Assembly (NCBI RefSeq): GCF_021389975.1
Contig: NZ_CP089981.1
Coordinates: 5,543,501 to 5,607,500, forward strand
Length of the DNA stretch: 64,000 nucleotides
From: Fulvivirga ulvae
GTDB lineage: Bacteria > Bacteroidota > Bacteroidia > Cytophagales > Cyclobacteriaceae
Direction of reading: 5' to 3'
The translations under genes were made by a program, and so were the position numbers. Each line of letters opens with the position of its first letter. Within the stretch, counting starts at the first letter, position 1. Below are positions 35,267 to 42,160 of this stretch, piece by piece. Below the pieces are notes generated by a model. That model searched no databases, was not told where the DNA came from, and saw only the letters and a list, made by a program, of their open reading frames with translations.

Positions 35267-35956
35267 CTAATCCTGAAGATCAAAAACCTGGGCATACTTG
35301 ATCAGTTCAACAAATGAGTTGGTATGCAGTTTTTTATTTATATTCTTTCGATGCTGCTCGACTGTCTTTCGGCTAATATTTAACTCTCTGGATATCTGAG
35401 GGTTATTCATGCCTTTAGACAGTAGGCTTATAATTTCTATTTCTCTGTTGGTCAATTGTTTGAATTTGCTGTAGTTATCCAGATAGAAAGCTTCCTCATC
35501 TGCCAACCTTCCTATTTTTTGCCTGAGATAATGTATATCTGATAACGGTTGCATCATTACAATCAATTCGCCCAAGGCCACTGATTTTTTAGCTGAGATA
35601 AGGCAAAGCTTGTACTCTGATTCGGAGGGAAACCAAACACGTAGTAAATCATGGAATACATCTTCAGTATCAGGCTTGGATAAATGAGGCTTTAGCTGAT
35701 CCAAAAAATCTTTTAAAGCAGCATTTTTATTGGATCGTTCCAACCAGCTTTCATTGATATAAAGAAAGCTTTTGGACTGAATGTTTAACCATTCGAAGCC
35801 CGCAGGATTGAGATATTCCAGTGTCAGATCTGATTTAATGATACAAAAGATGCAAGGCAATACCTCACCAACTTCACAAACACCATGCCCCTCTTCCTGC
35901 AGCCAATGATCAATCACATGCAGATTAACACCCGGTAAAGCCAACTTACCTTGCAT
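35267..35956 (-). CDS. LuxR family transcriptional regulator with PAS-like sensor
   Basis: A 229-residue regulator. The C-terminal LuxR helix-turn-helix is clear: LTNREIEIISLLSKGMNNPQ, ISRELNISRKTVEQHRKNIN. The N-terminal 140 residues look like a PAS-type sensor domain (LPCIFCIIKSDLTLEYLNPA, a typical PAS opening). No receiver domain is present. It lies 191 bp downstream of the large minus-strand operon ending at 36148 and is transcribed in the same direction, so it could control that operon or be transcribed through from it. The signal sensed is unknown. Confidence 0.8.
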   Translation of the reverse strand: MQGKLALPGVNLHVIDHWLQEEGHGVCEVGEVLPCIFCIIKSDLTLEYLNPAGFEWLNIQSKSFLYINESWLERSNKNAALKDFLDQLKPHLSKPDTEDVFHDLLRVWFPSESEYKLCLISAKKSVALGELIVMMQPLSDIHYLRQKIGRLADEEAFYLDNYSKFKQLTNREIEIISLLSKGMNNPQISRELNISRKTVEQHRKNINKKLHTNSFVELIKYAQVFDLQD

Positions 35957-36147
35957 GGATACTTTTATATTTAGCTTAAAATATAAAAATATGCATATTA
36001 AAATAAAGATGTAAGACTATCTAAGGCCGCACATTACATTGTATTTTACACATATTTATAATAAACAAACAAATAAAAAAGCTGTTTCTATTCGAATTGC
36101 CGTTTAAAAATCGCAATAAAGCCAAATTTCTTACATGCGTACCTCCT

Positions 36148-38577
36148 TTATGGGATCTTTTGTAATACTTTTCTTTTTACTAACTCATCAAGCAAAGCCT
36201 GATAATTCTGTTGCAACAAGGTGTCTGCACCGGTCACGATCTTAGTGCCTTTAGGATTGGTATAATCATTAACCATTTTTTTAATAGTGGTTACAGAACT
36301 ACTTGTTGGTCTCGGTGTAAAGTCCCATACTTTCTTGAAAAAAGTGGCGTGAGCACTTAAATCGTTTACGGCATCATATAAATTTTTAATAGATTGCTTA
36401 ACAGCCTTCCTCATAATGTCAAGGTTAGCCATGTTCAGGGTGTCATCTCCCGTGAGGTTCCAACTATCTCCTTTCAGGTTCGTAACAGGTACACCTCCCG
36501 AATATTGATTTAATTCATCATGAAGTAACTTAGCGACCATGGTTTTACCAATGATGTCCGGTTCCTTCTCCATAATACCTATCAATAATTTACTAAACCG
36601 GCTTTCAGAGTCGATGTCAATATGAAAGCCATAATGAGTATCGACGGTTTCATGCTTACTAAAAGCAGCCTTCAAGGCTCCTTTGAAAGCCGCCTTGGCA
36701 ATCCTGTTAAACATGTCTTCACCATCGGAATTTATAAGGCGACTTGTATTTAAAACTCGGGACTTAAAATATTCGGAGAGATCATCTTTATTAAATAAGT
36801 GTCCCGCGGCAAATGCATCAGTAAGAAAATGATCACCAAATGCATTTACGGACAATGCTCCATCAACTACCGAGCTGTTGTTGCCAGCTCTTACAATATC
36901 AATAGCCTGCTTATGGTATTTTTCCCACTCTGCCTTATGGTTTGACTTGGAACTTGAAAAGGATATATATGTACTGTTTGAAGGGGCAAAATGTGCAAAG
37001 TTATCTTCGGCCAGCTTAAGATAGCGCCCTCCGGTAGCAGACTGCCAGTCTGTATCGGTTGGGTTAGAACCAGAGGCCCGGCCATGTACCACCTTGCTCT
37101 CATAGAAACGCTTGCTTTTATCTATCAGGCTTTTCAATTTGCCTAGCTCAGCGGCTCCGGCAGCAATCATTTTTGCATGACTTTCATAAAAATCTCCCAT
37201 TGCTATCAGTTCTCCGTAGGTAAATTTCACACCATTAACATCGATCTGATAAGTGGGCGTAACGCGGTCAGCATCGACCAGCCCTGAAAGTACATGTTCT
37301 CCTGTACCATATTTGGCTTCACTGTAAACCGTATCAGAAAAAGAGAGCGAATGTGCGGCAGCCAGAGAGGCTGTATCAATGGTAATGGAGCCATTGCCTT
37401 CTATTTTGGGTTTGCTATCAGCCAGCATTGGGTTGATTTTAGACTGCAGTGCGCTCATAATGCTCCCGCCCACGAAAGGTATGTAATCAGCTTTTGCTAT
37501 AGTATCCGAGATAAGTTTGACCGAGTCATTGTAAGCAGTACTCACTGCATTGGTGAACGAGTCTCCTCTTAGCCAGTTGGTCCAGAACTTAGTCATCATA
37601 GGTTCCGGAATATAGTTGTTGCGGATGGCACCGGCTGTCGCTCTGGCACCTGCATAGAGCCAGTCATCGTTAAGACCTGAGCCTACACAATTCATCATAT
37701 AAACCACCCTTATGGGCAAGGCTTTGCCGTAGCTGTCTCGTAATGCCCTGATATCGCTGGCACTGATGCTACCCCCTCCATAAGCACTAAAAGATGAACT
37801 GCTTCCGTGTGTGAGTGTGAAGATATCAATAATATAATCTTTATTAGCCAGGTCGTGCAGGGTGTGCTTCAGATTGGCATAGGTCGCCCTGGCATCTTCA
37901 AGAATGATCACGTCCCTGTATTTGCTGCCTTTGGCATCAGCAAATTTATTGAGCCACTTTTCAAACTCCTCTGAAACGAAGTCTATTACTTTTTCCAGGC
38001 CTTCCTGTACAGTTTTGCCGATGGTGCTGTCCCACTGAAAAGGCAGAGCTCCCGTGTTTTCTATAAACACTACTAAGGCTGTATTGACAGCAGACATTTG
38101 CCGGGTCATCATTTGGCTTGCAGGTTCCGGTTTGGCAGATAGCAGAGCTGTTTCAAATTCTGTTCTGTATTTAGACTGCACTGCAGACTTCACTGCCTTA
38201 TAAAGTCCTTTATGGTTTATCTTTCTGAAAGCTCTTTGCACACCCTCCGATGATATCCAGCCGATATCAGCAACTCCATCGGTGGGCTCTGGCATGACAT
38301 TTTCAGTTTTAGTTAATGTGGTAGCTGTCCATAAGCTTCTGGCCGCAATATCTCTCAGCTCATCCGAAAGACCCTTTTCCTGAGGTGACTTATCAAAGAA
38401 AAGGTCAAGCACTTCAATAATGAACACATCTGCCTCCACCATGATATCACTAACTTTGGAACCGTTTCCATTGCCAGCAATCAAGCCGTTTTTGGTACTT
38501 TTACCTTTGACGAAGGTCCTTTTGCTTTTATAGCCTTTTAGCTCTTTGTTTAATGATAGTAATCGGTTCCCTTTCAT
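36148..38577 (-). CDS. Caspase-like (clan CD) peptidase fused to a zinc phospholipase C-like domain
   Basis: An 809-residue protein without a signal peptide. Residues about 160-340 look like a caspase-fold cysteine peptidase: a hydrophobic strand and His257 in IDIFTLTHGSSSS, then a strand and Cys297 in IRVVYMMNCVGSG, the order and spacing of clan CD His/Cys dyads. Residues about 450-700 resemble a zinc-dependent phospholipase C/S1-P1 nuclease-like fold: YGELIAMGDFYESH, DNFAHFAPS (His529), the HKAEWEKYH helix and GDHFLTDAFAAGHL with Asp582, His583, Asp587 and His592. The first 30 residues (MKGNRLLSLNKELKGYKSKR) match the start of the 254-aa neighbour. It is the last gene of the long operon. 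Domain names rest on motifs only. Confidence 0.7.
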   Translation of the reverse strand: MKGNRLLSLNKELKGYKSKRTFVKGKSTKNGLIAGNGNGSKVSDIMVEADVFIIEVLDLFFDKSPQEKGLSDELRDIAARSLWTATTLTKTENVMPEPTDGVADIGWISSEGVQRAFRKINHKGLYKAVKSAVQSKYRTEFETALLSAKPEPASQMMTRQMSAVNTALVVFIENTGALPFQWDSTIGKTVQEGLEKVIDFVSEEFEKWLNKFADAKGSKYRDVIILEDARATYANLKHTLHDLANKDYIIDIFTLTHGSSSSFSAYGGGSISASDIRALRDSYGKALPIRVVYMMNCVGSGLNDDWLYAGARATAGAIRNNYIPEPMMTKFWTNWLRGDSFTNAVSTAYNDSVKLISDTIAKADYIPFVGGSIMSALQSKINPMLADSKPKIEGNGSITIDTASLAAAHSLSFSDTVYSEAKYGTGEHVLSGLVDADRVTPTYQIDVNGVKFTYGELIAMGDFYESHAKMIAAGAAELGKLKSLIDKSKRFYESKVVHGRASGSNPTDTDWQSATGGRYLKLAEDNFAHFAPSNSTYISFSSSKSNHKAEWEKYHKQAIDIVRAGNNSSVVDGALSVNAFGDHFLTDAFAAGHLFNKDDLSEYFKSRVLNTSRLINSDGEDMFNRIAKAAFKGALKAAFSKHETVDTHYGFHIDIDSESRFSKLLIGIMEKEPDIIGKTMVAKLLHDELNQYSGGVPVTNLKGDSWNLTGDDTLNMANLDIMRKAVKQSIKNLYDAVNDLSAHATFFKKVWDFTPRPTSSSVTTIKKMVNDYTNPKGTKIVTGADTLLQQNYQALLDELVKRKVLQKIP

Positions 38578-38661
38578 CGGTTTATATTTTTATTTTAGAT
38601 CAAATAAATTTACACGTTGGTCAGTTGGTCTGATCATTTAAATCTTGCCTCCTTTGTATTA

Positions 38662-39426
38662 TCAGGGATTTCCTATTTGCTCGAGCAGGTATTTTTTCTG
38701 ATCCGGAGGCAATGCCGGTACGGTATAACTTCTGTCGCTTTTCTTTTTCACATAGTCTTCCGGCTTGCCACTAATAGCCCAATCAGCCAGGGAAACACTT
38801 TTAACTTCGTGCCTCACAAATTTCAAACCTCCGAAAGCATTAATTTCAAACTCTCCCTGAAATTCAAACTGGCCATTGCCCCATGGGTCAAATGTCCCGT
38901 CATAGGCAAATACTACGGGCCACTCCCTGGGATCCTTCATGTTATTGGGCGGGATTTTATCCAGTTTGGTAAAGCTAACATTCAGGGAAGACTTGCTGAA
39001 GGCTGTAGTATTGCTAAGGTTTCGTCTCACATAGGCACCTCCTATCTCCCCATAATCGTTACCTTCCCAGGTTACTTCTATCTGAGCATCGGCCGCACCA
39101 AATATTGGTTTATCGGCATTGATCCATAATATGGGATAGGTATATGCATGCTTGGGTCTGCTGTTCAACTTTTGCCTGGCCTGTGGGGTTAATAATCGTT
39201 GGGCTTTGTCTGAAGAAATAGTGAGGTTACCTGATTTTGTCATGGCTGGCTGTAGCAAGGAGGCCCCTGCCAGCCCCAGGTTTGCTGCTTCTACGGCTGT
39301 AAGCCCTGCAATACCAAAGAGACCTGCAGTTTTGGCCCTTGTATAGCGCGACGATGCTTTGGACACTTTCTTTCTTTTAACTGCAAATGCAGACAGTTCC
39401 TGCTGAAGTGATATGATACGGTTCAT
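38662..39426 (-). CDS. Hypothetical beta-rich protein with N-terminal leader-like motif
   Basis: A 254-residue protein. The N-terminus MNRIISLQQELSAFAVKRKK resembles that of the caspase-like protein downstream, followed by a hydrophobic segment (residues about 35-60, AGLFGIAGLTAVEAANLGLA). Residues 85-240 look all-beta, with no recognised family: YPILWINADKPIFGAADAQI and FEFQGEFEINAFGGLKF. A lectin- or immunoglobulin-like sandwich is plausible but unproven. It lies between the acidic NlpC-like gene (12 bp upstream) and the caspase-like gene (84 bp downstream). Confidence 0.65.
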   Translation of the reverse strand: MNRIISLQQELSAFAVKRKKVSKASSRYTRAKTAGLFGIAGLTAVEAANLGLAGASLLQPAMTKSGNLTISSDKAQRLLTPQARQKLNSRPKHAYTYPILWINADKPIFGAADAQIEVTWEGNDYGEIGGAYVRRNLSNTTAFSKSSLNVSFTKLDKIPPNNMKDPREWPVVFAYDGTFDPWGNGQFEFQGEFEINAFGGLKFVRHEVKSVSLADWAISGKPEDYVKKKSDRSYTVPALPPDQKKYLLEQIGNP

Positions 39427-39438
39427 GTGATTTTGGTT

Positions 39439-40959
39439 TTAGTTTTTTACTAAATGACCGGCATATTGCCACTGGCCATTGTGATTGGTTTTAACCGGCA
39501 CATCTGCTGATGAGCCTTCAATACTTTTGTCAAGAATATTTAATCCTGAAGCCTCAAGGCCCTTTATAAGGGCATATGGAATAAAGAATTTGTCGTTACC
39601 ATCAGTATTTATATTGATTTTTCCCTTGAATTGCCTGCACTTGTCTTGTTTCTCTTTTGGTACACTTTCACATACTGACTTATGAATTTGTACGGGAGTG
39701 TAATTAACCTCAAGTACAGGTTCCTGAGCACCCTGAACGTCAGAACCGCTATTGAATTTGTCGGTTAGCGTCTGAATGTCATCTGCACCTGCATCCCTGT
39801 GCCGCAAAACCACAACACTTACCTCATTTAAAGCCTGATCCAGATTTACCTTCTGTATTTTATTCGCCTCATCAGCCATCACTATTTTGCTGTCTCCCAG
39901 GTATATTCCTGCATTACATATTTTCTCCGTCTCCGATGCTTCGGAAGTTATTAGTATCAGGTCTCCACGCTTTAGGTGCCGCTGCTCTATTTTCAATCCG
40001 CCATTCTCCGGAGTCAGGGCCTGTTCGGGACTATAATCAGGTGAAATGTTCTTTGGCACGGCGGTTGACTTTTGTTCCTCACCTATAACATTGGCCTCTT
40101 CTACAGGCTTTTTGGATGTTATAGTTTTTATTTCTTCATCCTCTATTTCATTCTCCATCTGATCGAACTTCTTTTCCATTGCTATGGAACCCAAGTCATA
40201 AGAATTGGCATAGCGCATGCTCTGGGCTATTTTTTCAAATATTTTATGCTCATTGGCTGAGGGTTCCAGGCTTTCTTCTTTTTTAGGTGGTTTGCCGGGA
40301 TCTTGAGGCTGACGGGAACCTCCCTGTTTCAACAATTCTTTTGAAGGGGACTCGCTTTTATTTACTGTCTGTTTTTTCTCCGGATCAAATACTTTCTGAC
40401 CTTGCAGAATAGCCTTAATATCATTAGCAAACTCATCATCGTCGACCTGATATGGTTCGTTATCCTCATTCTCAGTTTCCTGATATTTGTTTTCAGGCTT
40501 TTCGCCTTTGGGCTTTGCAGGTTCTCCCGGCTTTTCAGCCGCTATATCTGGGGCTGGCTTCTTCTCTGTTACAGCCCTTGTTTCTTCTTCAGAGCCTGCA
40601 CCCACTTCCTGAACTTCTTCTTCCTCTTCTGATAACCGCACGACCTTATCAAGCATGGGATTCTTATCATTTACCTCTTCATAGCTGGCAGGGATAGTTT
40701 CACTTTCAAACGGTTCCACATAAAAAGCCTCTCCCTGCATATCATCTACAAAGCTAAGCTGAGCAGAAGGTTCGTTATGCCTGTATGCATCGTATATGGA
40801 CTGGCCGTATACATCTATGTTATAAGACAGGCTAATAGCATTCCCTTCGTCATAATGTTTACCGGAAACCCTGTCGGTTTTATTTTTGAGCTCTCCTTTC
40901 TTAACATATTTTTTGCAGTCAAGAGCAAGCTGAAATAATCTACCTTTTGGTGCAGTCAT
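39439..40959 (-). CDS. Acidic protein with C-terminal NlpC/P60-like domain
   Basis: A 506-residue protein with three parts. Residues 1-85 are a compact N-terminal domain. Residues about 100-320 are low-complexity, acidic and proline/lysine-rich, and probably disordered. Residues about 325-400 resemble an NlpC/P60 (or permuted papain-like) domain: LKRGDLILITSEASETEKIC, then NAGIYLGDSKIVMADEAN. In the family an HxGIYxG histidine is expected where this protein has Asn349, so it may be inactive or use another residue; Cys430 and Cys441 follow. No signal peptide is present. It is 4 bp after the trypco-like gene. Confidence 0.65.
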   Translation of the reverse strand: MTAPKGRLFQLALDCKKYVKKGELKNKTDRVSGKHYDEGNAISLSYNIDVYGQSIYDAYRHNEPSAQLSFVDDMQGEAFYVEPFESETIPASYEEVNDKNPMLDKVVRLSEEEEEVQEVGAGSEEETRAVTEKKPAPDIAAEKPGEPAKPKGEKPENKYQETENEDNEPYQVDDDEFANDIKAILQGQKVFDPEKKQTVNKSESPSKELLKQGGSRQPQDPGKPPKKEESLEPSANEHKIFEKIAQSMRYANSYDLGSIAMEKKFDQMENEIEDEEIKTITSKKPVEEANVIGEEQKSTAVPKNISPDYSPEQALTPENGGLKIEQRHLKRGDLILITSEASETEKICNAGIYLGDSKIVMADEANKIQKVNLDQALNEVSVVVLRHRDAGADDIQTLTDKFNSGSDVQGAQEPVLEVNYTPVQIHKSVCESVPKEKQDKCRQFKGKININTDGNDKFFIPYALIKGLEASGLNILDKSIEGSSADVPVKTNHNGQWQYAGHLVKN

Positions 40960-40963
40960 GTCT

Positions 40964-41707
40964 TCAGTTATTTATTTCCAACCTAAAAATTGCGTATGGA
41001 TCCAGGGTCATAACCAGTTCATTCTTACCACCCTTCATCACTTCAGGCCTGATCTCCATCATAATCTGCTTTTTATCCGAAGCAATGATGTTGGCAAGCT
41101 GGTCATTGACCACAGCTACAGGCTCAAACTTATCGTCTACATGGAGGTTGTCTCCCTCTACAAGCAACACCGGTTTATTGCCACTCATGCTCAGGCTCAC
41201 CTTACCAACTGATGGTGGTAGTGAACCTCTTTTTGATTTTTGTAATACATCCGCAAGCGTTTTATAGCTTACTTTCTTGTTGGTTACCTTTTCCAGGTCT
41301 ACGTTTTTCTTTTCCAGTTTTTCCAGGTCATCAACAGAGGTCACACCCATTTTTCTGAGTGTCTTTCTGGTTTCGTTATCAACCTCAATTTCATCAATGG
41401 ATTTGGTATCCACCGTTATAGGCTCTTTGGAAGTTTGCCTGATCTGCTGGTCCGTAATGGAGCCGAGCTGAATAGAAAGTTTGGATGCACCACTCTGCCC
41501 CGGCTGCGCTGTAATGAACTGGACCTGCTCTCCGTTATATGATGGGAAAAGCTGCAGATCAAGGCCAACATCTTTCACTGTATAAGTCAATGGCCTGTTA
41601 ATGGCCTTTACTGCCAGCGTTTCTCTGGCTTTGTCCAGCTCCACAACCAACGAGTCAATAAAAGACTCAAGGTTCCAAAGGGTATTGTTCTTAGCTGTTG
41701 CCATCAA
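40964..41707 (-). CDS. Trypco2-like domain protein with helix-hairpin-helix-like segment
   Basis: A 247-residue soluble protein. The first 90 residues (LESFIDSLVVELDKARETLA, then TYTVKDVGLDLQLFPSYNGE and SGASKLSIQLGSIT) resemble the trypsin-co-occurring (trypco2) domain, which accompanies proteases in bacterial conflict systems. Residues about 115-145 (NETRKTLRKMGVTSVDDLEK) look like a helix-hairpin-helix-type motif. The C-terminal part is a beta-rich segment (GKVSLSMSGNKPVLLVEGDN). The start codon overlaps the stop of the upstream gene by 4 bp (ATGA), indicating translational coupling. The homology is remembered from pattern and needs a profile search. Confidence 0.55.
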   Translation of the reverse strand: MMATAKNNTLWNLESFIDSLVVELDKARETLAVKAINRPLTYTVKDVGLDLQLFPSYNGEQVQFITAQPGQSGASKLSIQLGSITDQQIRQTSKEPITVDTKSIDEIEVDNETRKTLRKMGVTSVDDLEKLEKKNVDLEKVTNKKVSYKTLADVLQKSKRGSLPPSVGKVSLSMSGNKPVLLVEGDNLHVDDKFEPVAVVNDQLANIIASDKKQIMMEIRPEVMKGGKNELVMTLDPYAIFRLEINN

Positions 41708-42015
41708 TCTTCAACTTTATTACGTTCAATATTGATCTTCATTTGATGAAATACAGGCATTACAGTTGTTTCCACATAGTACAACGGTGGTGAGCCACCT
41801 ATTTGTACTGTCCCGTCAGGAGCCACCCTGATGTCGAGTTGCACCGGTATATCAAGCTCCACGTTCTCCATTTTCAGTGCAAACTCTGCCTCGGTGGAGG
41901 TCAGGTAACCATCTATATCGCTCATCTCATATACAAAATCACCCAATTCCAGCATAGCCTCGTCGACTTTCTGATCGTCATCCGGTTGGTTATCATATCC
42001 CTGATCCATTGTCAT
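41704..42015 (-). CDS. Small protein, possible trypco-type domain
   Basis: A 103-residue protein if started at the ATG at 42015 (MTMDQGYDNQPDDDQK). The frame is open 16 codons further up, but that extension overlaps the 55-aa gene and lacks support. The core (EFALKMENVELDIPVQLDIR, then PDGTVQIGGSPPLYYVETTV) has a short beta-rich pattern typical of small partner domains and resembles the one encoded next to it. It is coupled by overlap to both neighbours: the start overlaps the end of the 55-aa gene by 23 bp, and the stop overlaps the next start by 4 bp. Confidence 0.6.
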   Translation of the reverse strand: MTMDQGYDNQPDDDQKVDEAMLELGDFVYEMSDIDGYLTSTEAEFALKMENVELDIPVQLDIRVAPDGTVQIGGSPPLYYVETTVMPVFHQMKINIERNKVED

Positions 42016-42160
42016 TGGGTTGTTTTTTGGTGTCAACCGGTAAAAGGCTGATTTTTTTATCAAATAATACTTTTTGACCCTCCATTTTTATCTCGGGACT
42101 GCTCATACCTTCTGCCAAAGGCTCTAAAGGAAATTTTGTTTGTTGTCTATCCATGATCAT
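41993..42160 (-). CDS. Short 55-residue protein between the repeat protein and the trypco-like genes
   Basis: A short gene of 55 codons, translated as MIMDRQQTKFPLEPLAEGMS and ending QPNDNGSGI. Its ATG at 42160 overlaps the TGA of the repeat protein gene by 4 bp (ATGA), and its end overlaps the next gene start by 23 bp. The overlaps at both ends, the same strand and the open frame support it as a real coupled gene. It is hydrophilic, with no signal peptide and no recognised family. It may be a small adaptor or leader for its neighbours. Confidence 0.6.
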   Translation of the reverse strand: MIMDRQQTKFPLEPLAEGMSSPEIKMEGQKVLFDKKISLLPVDTKKQPNDNGSGI

